Shown here: in pieces, positions 15,884-25,661 of the stretch
Layout of the letters: each line of letters opens with the position of its first letter
Numbering within the stretch: position 1 is the stretch's first letter
NCBI GenBank assembly: GCA_018823125.1
Contig: JAHJIW010000011.1
Span: 1-64,000, forward strand
DNA: 64,000 nucleotides
Source of the DNA: Candidatus Margulisiibacteriota bacterium
GTDB lineage: Bacteria > Margulisbacteria > WOR-1 > JAHJIW01
Direction of reading: 5' to 3'
Translations under genes and position numbers: made by a program
Notes under the pieces: model-generated
Told to the model about the DNA's origin: nothing
The model's database searches: none
Seen by the model: only the letters and a program-made list of their open reading frames with translations

Positions 15884-18379
15884 ATGTCTAAAAAAATAAT
15901 CGTTTCTGTTATTTGTTTCATTTTAGGTTTATTAGTGATCAACGCCAACCCTGGGCACGCTTCCCCACCCCACCTCATTCTCAATAAAATCTCCATCAAC
16001 CCTACCGAAAACATATTAAAAACAGGTGACAAAGTAAATATTGGGGTTGAAGTAGAAAATACCAGCGACACTAACATGACTAAGGATTATGATATCTACT
16101 TGTACGTTGATGACCAGCTTTTAAGTCAGATTCTGCACGGTCAGTTAGATGCCAGAAGAAAACGCACCGAATGGGCTCCGCAGGTTTGGACCGCGGCTCC
16201 CGGTCAACACATAATTAAAGCACGTTTAGATATCGCAGATACCAATTATGAAGTCGAAATTGAAAATCCCATCATTACCAAAACCATCATGCTCCAAGGA
16301 TCTGATTTAGGAATAGCATCGGAAGACATTAAATTTAAACCGGATCCACCCAAAGTAGATGAAGAGGCTGAAATTTTGATTAAAGTTCACAACTTCGGCG
16401 ATAAAGAAGCGCCTGCCGGAAGTTTTGATTTGGTTATTTACCAAGAAGTTAATAATACTTGGAAAAAAATTGATCGCCTCCGCCAAAACGATCCGGTCTC
16501 TGCCAACGGAATATTAACTTTTGTTAAAAAGTGGACACCTAAGGCCGCCGAAAGTTACAAATTTATGGCCGAAATTGAAATATCAGCTACCCGACCCGAA
16601 GTTGACGTTGAAGCCGGCAATAACCGCGCCATTGCCTCTGCTAAAACAGCCGAAGGCGGCACTGGTCTTCAATTTAGCAAAGGCGACCTTAAAGTTTTAG
16701 GGACCAGGACCGAAGGAAACACGCTAACCATAGTTGGCGGTCTCTATAACAAAGGAACTCAAATTTCACCTTCCGATACTAAAGTTTTAGTGTATATCGA
16801 CAACAAAGAGATTGGTGAATATCCGTTGGGCAGTATTGCTCCTCAAAAATCAAAATCCTTTCATTTTGAATGGGAATGCACTGCCGGAACTCATCCCATT
16901 AAACTAGCAGCCAAACCCGGAGATAGCGAACACCAGTTATCAATTGAAGTTGGAGAAGTAAAAGAATCCGACAAAATGGTAACCTTCACCGAAAACGACA
17001 TCGAACTTAAAGAAATTAAAAATTTTGAAGGGGCGATCCTCAGCTTACAAATCCAGGCCAAAATCCAAAATCTTCTAGATCGGAAACTTGATAAGGGATC
17101 GTACCTAATTGAAGTATCCATTGATCCCGGAAAAACCGGCTACGTTAACCTGGGCAGATATGACGGCCCGGAAATTGCCGCTAATGGTACAGTTCTTTTT
17201 CCGGTAAGCCCAATCCAATGGCCACCCGCTACCGGCATCCATGAAATACTTTTTCACGTCCGGCCCAAAATTGGCCACCAGGGTGAGTTTTACGTAAAGA
17301 AACGCTTTTCCATCGCCAAGGTTCCCTCATTATTATCAATCGCTAGTTTAGTAGTTCAACCTACAAAAGTACCGCTGGAAGAAGACGTATTGGTTACCGT
17401 AATCATACGCAATATGGGAACCCGCCTATCTCCGCGCGGCAACTTACAAATACGCCGGGAAGGAACTACTTCCTATGTTGCCTGGGCCAGCATTCCGCAA
17501 ATTGAGTCTCAAGCCGTGACCACGGTTCGCACCAACATAAATACAGCATTACTAAAAGTAGGCCAGAACAAATTAGAATTAATCTTGAGCAGCGGAAAAG
17601 ATACGTCCCCTACCATGCAAACATTTCAACTTGAAGTTTTAAAAAAATCTACGGTTTACACAATGACCCAAGCGGACCTAAATGGCCTGCTAGAAATCGC
17701 AAAAAAGAGAAAAACCGCCTGGGAAGAAACCCGGGAAGTTTACCAGGCTTTTCGTGGGTCTATGGACAGAAACAAAGTGCTAAGTGGATTAGGCCAAAAC
17801 ATGGAAAACTTTAAAATTGAAGCTCTAAATAAATTTGTAGAAGAAGTTTCCGAAACACCCCTCGGCTGGATTACCAAAGATATCAGTGACATCAAGAGTC
17901 TGGTGGAAATCGATGCCTTTGTGCGTAAAGTTTTTAGCACCGTGCAAGCCGCCGGTGATAACCTAATGTTCATCTCTTTCTGGGAATCGCCCCCCACTCC
18001 TGATGAAATGTTCCGGGAAAAATACGGCGATACCCGCCTCTACGAAGGATCCAACCGCGAATTTAACTCGGTAGACAGCACCATTAATTATCAAATTGAG
18101 CTAATTGGCAACGAAATTAGTATTTTAGAAAAACTACTCTCCGATAAAGACCCCAGCATTGTCCAGCAACTGCAAAAAAATTATGAAACCCAGCAAGCCA
18201 TGGATTCGGCCATGCCCGCGGCTATTGTAGATTGCTTCTTATTTCAATTAAGATCCGGAAAAAATAACCCTGAAGTTAGCAAACTCGAAGACGCGGCTTA
18301 CAACACCTATTTAAGACTAAAGCTGCAATTTCAAATTGATTCGGATTTATTACAAGTTATGGAAAATAATATTTTCTAA
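15884..18379 (+). CDS. Large secreted protein with CARDB-like repeats (831 aa)
   Basis: Residues 1-26 are a signal peptide (ending near GHASPP). Residues about 27-590 contain four or more Ig-like units typical of CARDB/APHP domains, e.g. LKTGDKVNIGVEVENTSDT, VDEEAEILIKVHNFGDKEAPAGSFDLVIY and EEDVLVTVIIRNMGTRLSPRG. The last 220 residues are alpha-helical and charged, without a membrane anchor. It is probably a surface or periplasmic adhesion/scaffold protein; function unknown. A ribosome site (gggaggg) precedes the ATG. It follows the aldolase pair by 21 bases but need not share function. Its stop abuts the stop of the convergent hydrolase gene. Confidence 0.75.
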   Translation: MSKKIIVSVICFILGLLVINANPGHASPPHLILNKISINPTENILKTGDKVNIGVEVENTSDTNMTKDYDIYLYVDDQLLSQILHGQLDARRKRTEWAPQVWTAAPGQHIIKARLDIADTNYEVEIENPIITKTIMLQGSDLGIASEDIKFKPDPPKVDEEAEILIKVHNFGDKEAPAGSFDLVIYQEVNNTWKKIDRLRQNDPVSANGILTFVKKWTPKAAESYKFMAEIEISATRPEVDVEAGNNRAIASAKTAEGGTGLQFSKGDLKVLGTRTEGNTLTIVGGLYNKGTQISPSDTKVLVYIDNKEIGEYPLGSIAPQKSKSFHFEWECTAGTHPIKLAAKPGDSEHQLSIEVGEVKESDKMVTFTENDIELKEIKNFEGAILSLQIQAKIQNLLDRKLDKGSYLIEVSIDPGKTGYVNLGRYDGPEIAANGTVLFPVSPIQWPPATGIHEILFHVRPKIGHQGEFYVKKRFSIAKVPSLLSIASLVVQPTKVPLEEDVLVTVIIRNMGTRLSPRGNLQIRREGTTSYVAWASIPQIESQAVTTVRTNINTALLKVGQNKLELILSSGKDTSPTMQTFQLEVLKKSTVYTMTQADLNGLLEIAKKRKTAWEETREVYQAFRGSMDRNKVLSGLGQNMENFKIEALNKFVEEVSETPLGWITKDISDIKSLVEIDAFVRKVFSTVQAAGDNLMFISFWESPPTPDEMFREKYGDTRLYEGSNREFNSVDSTINYQIELIGNEISILEKLLSDKDPSIVQQLQKNYETQQAMDSAMPAAIVDCFLFQLRSGKNNPEVSKLEDAAYNTYLRLKLQFQIDSDLLQVMENNIF

Positions 18380-20362
18380 TTATCCCTCCGGAATCACCGG
18401 CAGCTCGATATGCGACGGATATTTCGCATTATGGTAAATCGTTACGGTTGGCACAATAGTATCCGCAGCCTTTGGATCATTTTTAGGTGATAACTTTGGA
18501 TTGAGCTCAAAAGTTGGCCAATCGGCACCGGCAATTGAAATTCTGATTTTATGTCCGGCCTTAAAAACCCAAGCGGTGGGCAACATATCAATCACTAATT
18601 TTACAACTTTACCGCCGGCAAAAACTGTATCTTTGTAATCCGATTTTTTAAAACCGTGCCAGGGAAGATTAGGAAGTACATCAACCCCTTTTCCGGAAAG
18701 CAGGATACCCTCATTAGATTTTAGTGCCGCAAAACCAGCCCTAAGTGTCCCTTCGGTAACGTATAAAGCTTCACCCTTTTCGTCCACATCTTCCAAATAT
18801 ATATAGAAGTCGCCATCATCTGCAGTAGAAGAAACATAAAGTGTTATGATTGGATGCCCGGTAACCTCGGCATCTTTTTCAAGCGGAGCAGTAGTATAAG
18901 TAAAACACTGAAGATCTTTCTCGGTGCGGTCCATAATCACGCTGGGATTCTCGCCCGGAATCCATCGGGTACCCTTATTTGATCCGTAAGTAGCAGAGTG
19001 AGTAAGATCAACTTTATATTTACTAAACCCTTCTGACAGATGCGTAGCAAGGGCATTATCCGCACCGAAATAATAATCGGTTAACTTTTGACGCGCCAGG
19101 GGCCACTCTTTTTCTTCCCTCCATTCATCACCATTCATTACATAAAAACGGATCGGGGGATCATTTTCAAAGTCGTTTTCTTCTTCTTTTAAATAACGAT
19201 CAAAGAAACGCAGACCCTCATTAAAACGCCAATCATCATATTCTTTAACATTAATCTTAAAATAATCCCAGTATGGCCCACCGCTCTCGGCATGAAATGA
19301 AGGATGCATTAAAATCTTGCACGGATTAGTTGTTTTAAGGGTATCGTACCATTGAAAACTTCCGCGCGTAAAAAGATCAAACCAACCCCCCACCACGTAA
19401 ACCGGAATTTTTGATTCAGCAATGATAGTTGGCCAATCATTGGGACCTTTTTCTGCCATGGAAGTTCCCGCCACTTTATCATCCCGAAATTTAACTTTGC
19501 CCCACTCCCCCATAGTAAGATTAGCTTTATGTGCCGCAGTAGCCTGGTAGTAAACATTATTTTTTCGCACTTTCCCATCACGATATTGAGGCGGATAACC
19601 ATCATCTAAGAAATTTCCACTTTGATTAACATCCACCGGAATTTCGTCGGCCAAATTTCCATCCCGATCTTCGTCAACGACCGGCAAGGTTGGCCATATT
19701 TTTGCATCCGGAATTGCAGAATCAGGAATAAAAGAATTAACATCAATCGAACCAAAAAGCTCACTCAGATTATCCAAAGTTCCCTTGTTTTGGATACCCC
19801 CCATAAAGAAAGCATCGTTATAAAGATCAAAGGCAATAATCTCGGGCATAATGCACTTTAAAGCCTTTGGTCTGTGTCCGGCGGTAGCAAACTGGGACCA
19901 GCCTACGTAAGACCCGCCGGTCATGCCTACGTTGCCATCGCACCAGGCTTGCGATGCAATCCAATCAATAATTTCTTTTCCGTCTTGGCCAAGTTGGGGA
20001 GACATCGCTAGCCTATTTCCAGATGAAGCTCCGCTGCCGCGCATGTCGGCAATTACAAATATATAACCGTTATCAATGTATTTTTTTACCCGATCCTGTT
20101 GTGAAAGGAAAAACTGCGTTTCTCCCGTTTCTGGATTAATTATGTATCGGCGGTAAGGAAGATATTGGAAGATAACCGGACGCGACCCTTTTAATTGGGC
20201 CGGGAAAATGATGGTGGCCGCAATATATATTCCATCACTCATCGGTATATATTGTTGCGTCACCTTATATTTATCAAGAGGGAAATCTTTGGTAATTTGA
20301 GCATAAGCAGCAGTACCTATAAACAGCAGGATCAAAAGAGCAATTACGATTTTACGTTTCAT
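18380..20362 (-). CDS. CocE/NonD-family alpha/beta hydrolase (X-Pro dipeptidyl-peptidase-like), exported
   Basis: A 660-residue protein with a signal peptide (residues 1-21, IALLILLFIGTAAYA). The alpha/beta hydrolase domain has the S15-family nucleophile motif GGSYVGWSQF and the preceding DMRGSGASSG oxyanion region. A C-terminal jelly-roll (PepX_C-like) domain includes YLEDVDEKGEALYVTEGTLRA and AGHKIRISIAGADWP. Between them is an extended helical cap with DEDRDGNLADEIPVDVNQSGNFLDD, whose Asp-rich loops may bind calcium. The family acts as esterases, peptidases or beta-lactam acylases; the substrate here is unknown. cctcc on the plus strand marks a good Shine-Dalgarno. Confidence 0.9.
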   Translation of the reverse strand: MKRKIVIALLILLFIGTAAYAQITKDFPLDKYKVTQQYIPMSDGIYIAATIIFPAQLKGSRPVIFQYLPYRRYIINPETGETQFFLSQQDRVKKYIDNGYIFVIADMRGSGASSGNRLAMSPQLGQDGKEIIDWIASQAWCDGNVGMTGGSYVGWSQFATAGHRPKALKCIMPEIIAFDLYNDAFFMGGIQNKGTLDNLSELFGSIDVNSFIPDSAIPDAKIWPTLPVVDEDRDGNLADEIPVDVNQSGNFLDDGYPPQYRDGKVRKNNVYYQATAAHKANLTMGEWGKVKFRDDKVAGTSMAEKGPNDWPTIIAESKIPVYVVGGWFDLFTRGSFQWYDTLKTTNPCKILMHPSFHAESGGPYWDYFKINVKEYDDWRFNEGLRFFDRYLKEEENDFENDPPIRFYVMNGDEWREEKEWPLARQKLTDYYFGADNALATHLSEGFSKYKVDLTHSATYGSNKGTRWIPGENPSVIMDRTEKDLQCFTYTTAPLEKDAEVTGHPIITLYVSSTADDGDFYIYLEDVDEKGEALYVTEGTLRAGFAALKSNEGILLSGKGVDVLPNLPWHGFKKSDYKDTVFAGGKVVKLVIDMLPTAWVFKAGHKIRISIAGADWPTFELNPKLSPKNDPKAADTIVPTVTIYHNAKYPSHIELPVIPEG

Positions 20363-20486
20363 ATGTGCCTCCTATATTTACCGTGTTTTTCATTATATAT
20401 TTTCCATCAATAGATTCAACAATATTCTTGCTAAATAGCACCTCGGATGATAACATTTTCATATAATTATTTTTAGAGGTGGATTG

Positions 20487-21959
20487 ATGAAACGTTCAAA
20501 AGCAAAGTCTCACTGGAAAATTATTTCGGTTTTTCTTTTCGTTATACTAGCCATTCTAGCCTTAGCCGCAGTTATCATTCCAGGCTGTTCAGCCGCATCC
20601 AGTGATGGTGGTGGCGGAGGCGGTGGAGGCGGGATTGCCGCCCCTACCGGCGTAGCGGCAACCGCATACAGTAGACGTAATGTAATTTCGTGGAATGCAG
20701 TAACCGACGCCACTAAATATTATATTTATTGGAGCACCAGCTCAGATATTTCAAAAACCACCGGCACCAAAATTACCAACAGAGGCAGCGGACCAGTTAT
20801 TGTAGATATCACCGGAACCAGCTACACTCAAACCGGGCTTACCAATGGCACAACTTATTACTACATTGTAACTGCAGTAGACACAGACGGTAACGAATCG
20901 GATGCATCTTCATCTGCAAATGCGGCTCCGGCCTGGGGAATTACAACTTCAACCATAAATTCCGGCACATCATCTGTGGTTTACGGAAGATACTGTTCTT
21001 TAGCTCTGGATAGCAGTGATTATTTACACGTTGCTCAAAAGTATGTGTCAGGTTCAACCACTAATCGTGTTTACGAAACCACCAACACATCCGGATCGTG
21101 GGTAAATAATCAAGCCGATACGGTTGCCGTACTGACCAGCACTTCAATCGCCGTAGACTCGAGCGGCGGAATTCATATTTCGTATTATTCAACCAGTGGT
21201 TATGATCTTAAATATGCCTATAAAGCTTCCGGAGCAACCAGCTTTACTACTGAAACACCAGATTCAACCGGCACTACCGGTCAATATAGTGTTCTTTGCG
21301 TTGATAGCAGCGGCAATCCTCACATTTTTTATAAAGACGGCAGCGACAACCTCAAACATGCCTATAAATCCGGTGGTTCGTGGAGCTTTGAAACTGTAGA
21401 TACTTCCGGGGCCCCAACTTCTATATCGGTTGCCATTGATAGTTCTAATACCATGTATATCGCCTGGATTAATGGCAATATCGTTAAATTTAGATCCGGC
21501 ACTACTGGTTCTTGGGGCACGGCGGCCACGATCGACTCAGGCACAACCATGCGCGGAGTATCCGTAGCATTAGACTCTTCTAACGTTCCCCACGTTGCAT
21601 ATTTCCGTTATAACGGAGCATCTAGTGATATAAGATATGCTGAGAAAACTACCGGGGCCTGGTCAACGCCAGTCGCCCTGACCGATTCTTATCCCGGCAC
21701 ATCGGGTGGATATTATTCTTCCATGGCCATCGACAGCTCAGGTAACATCTTTTATTCTTATTATAAGGAAACCAGTTCATCTTCAGGGTTAAAACTGGCT
21801 ATAAAAACCGGCAGCACCTGGTCCATCAAAACCATTGAAGACGGAGACGAAACTGACAACATCGGTTACTACAACTCTCTTGCACTGGGCAGCGACGGAA
21901 GAGTTCATATTGTTTACTATGCTGACGGCAGGGATCTAAAGTACGCTTTAGAAGATTAA
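20487..21959 (+). CDS. Lipoprotein with fibronectin III domain and beta-propeller repeats
   Basis: Start set at ATG 20487, because agaggtgg is correctly spaced; a TTG one codon upstream is also possible. The N-terminal membrane segment ends in a lipobox (IIPGC), followed by a Ser/Gly linker with nine consecutive glycines. A fibronectin type III domain covers about residues 50-145 (PTGVAATAYSRRNVISWNAV...GLTNGTTYYYIVTAVDTDGNES). The rest consists of about six repeats of 45-55 residues with SxxDSSGxxHIxYxDxxxxxLKYA, the blade pattern of sialidase/BNR-like propellers. Probably surface-anchored and ligand-binding. Thr/Ser/Asp-rich composition. It is followed 15 bases later by a second lipoprotein gene. 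Confidence 0.8.
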   Translation: MKRSKAKSHWKIISVFLFVILAILALAAVIIPGCSAASSDGGGGGGGGGIAAPTGVAATAYSRRNVISWNAVTDATKYYIYWSTSSDISKTTGTKITNRGSGPVIVDITGTSYTQTGLTNGTTYYYIVTAVDTDGNESDASSSANAAPAWGITTSTINSGTSSVVYGRYCSLALDSSDYLHVAQKYVSGSTTNRVYETTNTSGSWVNNQADTVAVLTSTSIAVDSSGGIHISYYSTSGYDLKYAYKASGATSFTTETPDSTGTTGQYSVLCVDSSGNPHIFYKDGSDNLKHAYKSGGSWSFETVDTSGAPTSISVAIDSSNTMYIAWINGNIVKFRSGTTGSWGTAATIDSGTTMRGVSVALDSSNVPHVAYFRYNGASSDIRYAEKTTGAWSTPVALTDSYPGTSGGYYSSMAIDSSGNIFYSYYKETSSSSGLKLAIKTGSTWSIKTIEDGDETDNIGYYNSLALGSDGRVHIVYYADGRDLKYALED

Positions 21960-21974
21960 ATTAAGAGAAAATTT

Positions 21975-23330
21975 ATGAAACAAGATCCAAATCGAATAAA
22001 ATATTGGTTTGCGATCTTTTTTTCAATCCTGTTTTTAACCGGTTGCGGAGCGGCACAGCATATTGACCCCGGCCCCCAACCCGACACCCGCCCCAAACTT
22101 TACTGGAGCGGCCGCACTATTACCGGCGCTGAAAGTTTTTCTTCAAAAAGAATTTATTGTACGGGCAATATTTCAATTGAATCCGGCGGCAGTTTATCCC
22201 TTGATTACGTAACCCTTTATATGAGCTGCGAATCAGATGCGCAGTATGGAATTTTTGTTAATTCTGGCGGCACACTGATAATAATCGATAACAGCATTAT
22301 CACGGCGCACAGTACCGCTGAAGGCTACTATCAATTCTGGTTCAAAAGCGGCAGCACCGGACAAATCACCAATTCTACGGTCGAAGGCACCTGGACCCCC
22401 AACCCCGCCGGTAAATCTCAATTTAATGAAGCCGGCATGTTTGTTGAAGCCAATAATTTCTCAACCAGCGGATCCACATTTCAAAACTCAAAAGGAAACG
22501 GCATTGAAGCCTACTGGTTTAATACCTTCTCGGCTACTAATTCAAACTTCATCAACAACGGAGCCAATGGATTATTAATCAGAAATGTTGATAACTTTAC
22601 GGTTTCCGGCTGCAATTTAAGTCATAACGGAATTCTTACCACTCGTACCGATGGCTGCGGTCTCATCTTCATGGTTGGGACCGGAACAATAACTAATAAT
22701 ACTATCAATAATAACCGTTTTACGGGCATGGAAGGCAGCGGAGCATATAACGTAGCTATTAATACTAACCAGGCCAATAACAACGGTCATTTTGGCATAT
22801 TTTTACATGATGAATTCAGTAGTTCCTATGCTGAAGTATATAACAATACCTGTGAAGCCAACGCTTTAAGTTCCACCATCCATACCGGCTTAAGTGTTGA
22901 AAATGCGGTGGCAGTTTATGCCCACGATAATACATTTAACGGAAATTATATTGGCCTAAGACTCCTCAGTAACTCCTTAACCACCACGATTGAAGGTAAT
23001 ATCATCACTAACAACATTACTCACGGAGTACATATCGATAATTCAAGTCCTACTTTTTATCGAAATACTATTACCGGAAATGACAAAGGAGTGTTTATTC
23101 AAGATTTACACGGCACCCCAAATCCTAACTTCGGTGATACATCAATTTCACGTAGCGGCTATAATAATCTCTCAAGTAATACCACCAATGGTATTTACAA
23201 CAACACCACTCAAAATATAATGGCGGAAAATAATTTTTGGGGGTATTATAGTAAAGGTTCCATTAATGGATATAACGATGATACTAGTTCCAGAATAGAT
23301 GTTATTCCGTTTTTAACTGCTGTACCATAA
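21975..23330 (+). CDS. Lipoprotein with right-handed parallel beta-helix
   Basis: This 451-residue protein has a lipobox (FLTGCGAAQH, Cys near residue 24). It then has repeated 20-25-residue turns rich in Asn, Gly, Ser and Thr (NNTINNNRFTGMEGSGAYNVAINTNQANNNGHFGIFLHD; NGIYNNTTQNIMAENNFWG), the NosD/PbH1 beta-helix pattern ending in the NNFWG motif common in this family. Such proteins bind or cleave polysaccharides, or form surface spikes. No catalytic triad can be assigned. It forms a likely two-gene unit with the preceding propeller lipoprotein. Confidence 0.8.
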   Translation: MKQDPNRIKYWFAIFFSILFLTGCGAAQHIDPGPQPDTRPKLYWSGRTITGAESFSSKRIYCTGNISIESGGSLSLDYVTLYMSCESDAQYGIFVNSGGTLIIIDNSIITAHSTAEGYYQFWFKSGSTGQITNSTVEGTWTPNPAGKSQFNEAGMFVEANNFSTSGSTFQNSKGNGIEAYWFNTFSATNSNFINNGANGLLIRNVDNFTVSGCNLSHNGILTTRTDGCGLIFMVGTGTITNNTINNNRFTGMEGSGAYNVAINTNQANNNGHFGIFLHDEFSSSYAEVYNNTCEANALSSTIHTGLSVENAVAVYAHDNTFNGNYIGLRLLSNSLTTTIEGNIITNNITHGVHIDNSSPTFYRNTITGNDKGVFIQDLHGTPNPNFGDTSISRSGYNNLSSNTTNGIYNNTTQNIMAENNFWGYYSKGSINGYNDDTSSRIDVIPFLTAVP

Positions 23331-23351
23331 AAAATAAAAGGAGGAATAATC

Positions 23352-23636
23352 ATGGCTAAAAAGAAAGTTAACACAACCCAGGAAGAATTTAAAGTTAAGG
23401 GTGAACTATTGCTGAAAAAGGTAAAAGATTTGATCAAAGAAGGCAATATCCGAAAAATTACCATCAAAGATAAAAGGAATAAAGTTTTACTTGAATTCCC
23501 GCTGACCATTGGAGTCATCGGTGCAGTACTCCTTCCGCTTTTTGCCGCCATTGGCGCGGTAGCCGCGCTGGTAACCGAATGCACTATTTCGGTCGAAAGA
23601 CAAATACCTAAAAAGAAAACCAGGAAGAAAAAATAA
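23352..23636 (+). CDS. DUF4342 family protein (94 aa)
   Basis: The sequence matches the DUF4342 pattern: EEFKVKGELLLKKVKDLIKEGN, a basic strand KITIKDKRNKVLLEFPLTIGV, one hydrophobic segment IGAVLLPLFAAIGAVAALVTECTISVE and a Lys/Arg tail. The N-terminal part resembles a small UBA-like helical domain next to a membrane-associated hairpin. Function unknown. Start is supported by aaaggagg. The stop codon overlaps the ATG of the next small gene (TAATG), so the two are coupled. Confidence 0.8.
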   Translation: MAKKKVNTTQEEFKVKGELLLKKVKDLIKEGNIRKITIKDKRNKVLLEFPLTIGVIGAVLLPLFAAIGAVAALVTECTISVERQIPKKKTRKKK

Positions 23637-23770
23637 TGCACAAAAAAACAATTAAATGGTTTACGATTTTAGTAATTGTAGTAGCCATTCTATTTGGAAT
23701 CTTTATGATGCTGACCGTTCCCGAAATTAACTTTTTTCAAGCAGAAGAAGAAGCCGAAGAACTACAATAG
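23636..23770 (+). CDS. Small single-pass membrane protein (44 aa)
   Basis: Its ATG overlaps the DUF4342 stop codon by one base. It encodes a basic N-terminus (MHKKTIKW), one transmembrane helix (FTILVIVVAILFGIFMML) and an acidic tail (AEEEAEELQ). The overlap, the clean positive-inside topology and the 17-base gap to the next gene make it a plausible real gene, although it is short. No family recognised. It may partner the DUF4342 protein. Confidence 0.6.
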   Translation: MHKKTIKWFTILVIVVAILFGIFMMLTVPEINFFQAEEEAEELQ

Positions 23771-23787
23771 TTAGGAGCATCAACAAC

Positions 23788-24594
23788 GTGCCTTTAAAAA
23801 AGGTAATCACCTATACCATTCTCGTATATCTCTTAAGCATTCCTGGATATTTGCTGTCAATTTTTGCCAAAAAAATCGGATTCAACCCCTTTCTGGCAAT
23901 TTTTATATTAATGTGGACCCCCGCTCTATCGGCCTTTATCACCAAGCTCCTGTTCGACCGAAATTTGCGGGGCCTCGGTTGGTCACAGGGTCAACCACGC
24001 TGGTTAGCCCTGGGTTATTTACTGCCCATCGCCTACGGTGCTGCGGCTTTTGGTTTTTTACAATTTTCAGGAATGGCAAAAATCAATCCGGATTATCACA
24101 TCGGGCTATATTCGTTAATTATTTTTGGTACTTTTTTTAATATTGCTTTTGCGGCTGGTGAAGAGATTGGCTGGCGGGGATTTTTGGTGCCCGAGCTTAA
24201 TAAAATAACCAATTTTACGGTGACCGCATTTACCAGCGGAATTATCTGGGCGCTTTGGCATTTTCCTTTGCTGCTTTTTGCCGGCTACGTAGGAACCATC
24301 CCCTTGGCAGAGCGGCTGCCGTTTTTTGTTATTTCGGTAACCGCCATGGCTTTTGCCCTGGCCTGGCTGCGGTTAAAATCATTAAGCGTGTGGCCGGCAA
24401 TCCTGTTACATGCCAGCCATAACAATTATATCCAGAGATTATTTGATCCGTTATCTGCTCCGGTCAACAAATTTTCAAAATACTTTATCGGTGAAACCGG
24501 AATCGCACTATTAATCATGACTGTAATCGTGGCGGTCGTCTTCTGGAGCATGCGCAAAAATCTTCCGGGAGAAATCCAGGCAGCCAGGTTTTAA
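23788..24594 (+). CDS. CPBP-family intramembrane glutamic endopeptidase
   Basis: A 268-residue protein with about seven or eight membrane segments and the CAAX-prenyl-protease/Abi motifs: EEIGWRGFLVP (motif 1, about residues 126-136), WALWHFPLL (motif 2) and LHASHNN (motif 3). The glutamates and histidines form the metal-independent glutamic protease site. The family includes bacteriocin self-immunity and protein-processing enzymes. Here no bacteriocin gene is seen, only the small membrane genes upstream. Start codon is GTG at 23788, preceded by taggagc; it is the first start after the 44-aa gene. Confidence 0.9.
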   Translation: MPLKKVITYTILVYLLSIPGYLLSIFAKKIGFNPFLAIFILMWTPALSAFITKLLFDRNLRGLGWSQGQPRWLALGYLLPIAYGAAAFGFLQFSGMAKINPDYHIGLYSLIIFGTFFNIAFAAGEEIGWRGFLVPELNKITNFTVTAFTSGIIWALWHFPLLLFAGYVGTIPLAERLPFFVISVTAMAFALAWLRLKSLSVWPAILLHASHNNYIQRLFDPLSAPVNKFSKYFIGETGIALLIMTVIVAVVFWSMRKNLPGEIQAARF

Positions 24595-24622
24595 TGGGGA
24601 CCATGTTAATAAGGAGAGCAAA

Positions 24623-25651
24623 ATGAAAGTAATTGTGCTGGTATTAGTTTGTTTTATCATTATCCTTTCGAGTTGCGCCTCAACACCTCCCTCACCCGTT
24701 TCCGTTCACCACGAGTGGGGAACACTAAAAGAAGTAATTTTAGGCTCCGGAAAAGATCTTACCCTACCGCCTTGGCTACCTGACATGCGCTCCCCAGACC
24801 CCAACTTTACCGAATTTTTAAAAAAATACGGCGGCATGAAATATAAAGACGTTAATCCGGAATCAGCCAAAAAGGTAATTGAACAACAGGATCACCTGGC
24901 AAAAGTATTGGAAAGTAGAGGCGTAATCGTGCACCGGGTTGATCATTTTCCCTTTCCGGAAGAAGAAAATTATGTTGCCAAAGGGATAAATTTTGTTTTT
25001 CCGAGGGATCCGATTCTGGTAATCGATAATAATTTTATAGAAATCTCTTTGCGGTCCCCCTTTAGAAGAAAAGAAAAATTTGCGATTCGCCCATTTGTAG
25101 AAAAATTTATCGATGATCCCAGGGTAAACTTTGTATCCATTCCTCCGGCCTCCCCGCATCTGGATGAAAGAGGGCCTTTTTTAGAAGGTGGGGATGTATT
25201 ACTCAATGGCTATGAAATCTACGTTGGCAATTCGGGAGTAGCCTCTGACCAAAACGGCACTGCCTGGCTGCAAAATTATTTAGGACCAAAATATAAAGTG
25301 CATGAAATTAAATTAAAACCGGATGTTTTACATCTGGATTGCGCCATGGCACTGCTCCGTCCGGGTTTGGGTCTTTTATATAAGGACGGCATCCTCAGTG
25401 AACTACCCGACTCTCTCAAAGGATGGGATTGGATTACCGTTACGAAAGAAGAAGCAGATAAACTTGGCTGTAACGTACTAATCCTAGACGATAAAACCGT
25501 AATTGCCGACCCGCAGCACGCCCGCATTATAAAAGAAATGCGCAAAAAGGGCGTTGAAGTTATCGAAGTGCCTTACGATGAGGTTAGTAAATTTTTAGGA
25601 GCTTTCCGTTGCTCACATCACCCGCTAATTCGAGAAAGCAAATTAAAATAA
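24623..25651 (+). CDS. Amidinotransferase/arginine deiminase-family lipoprotein
   Basis: A pentein-fold enzyme of 342 residues with a lipobox (IILSSC, Cys18), so it is likely anchored in the periplasm, which is unusual for this family. Catalytic elements are intact: FPRDP at 126-130, EGGD with Asp191, HLD with His237 and Asp239, and the nucleophile Cys330 in GAFRCSHHPL. These resemble glycine/inosamine amidinotransferases and related deiminases, which act on guanidino groups of arginine-like substrates; which reaction applies is not readable. aaggag precedes the ATG. It follows the CPBP gene by 28 bases and is followed closely by a VIT-like gene. Confidence 0.85.
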   Translation: MKVIVLVLVCFIIILSSCASTPPSPVSVHHEWGTLKEVILGSGKDLTLPPWLPDMRSPDPNFTEFLKKYGGMKYKDVNPESAKKVIEQQDHLAKVLESRGVIVHRVDHFPFPEEENYVAKGINFVFPRDPILVIDNNFIEISLRSPFRRKEKFAIRPFVEKFIDDPRVNFVSIPPASPHLDERGPFLEGGDVLLNGYEIYVGNSGVASDQNGTAWLQNYLGPKYKVHEIKLKPDVLHLDCAMALLRPGLGLLYKDGILSELPDSLKGWDWITVTKEEADKLGCNVLILDDKTVIADPQHARIIKEMRKKGVEVIEVPYDEVSKFLGAFRCSHHPLIRESKLK

Positions 25652-25661
25652 AGGAGTAAAA

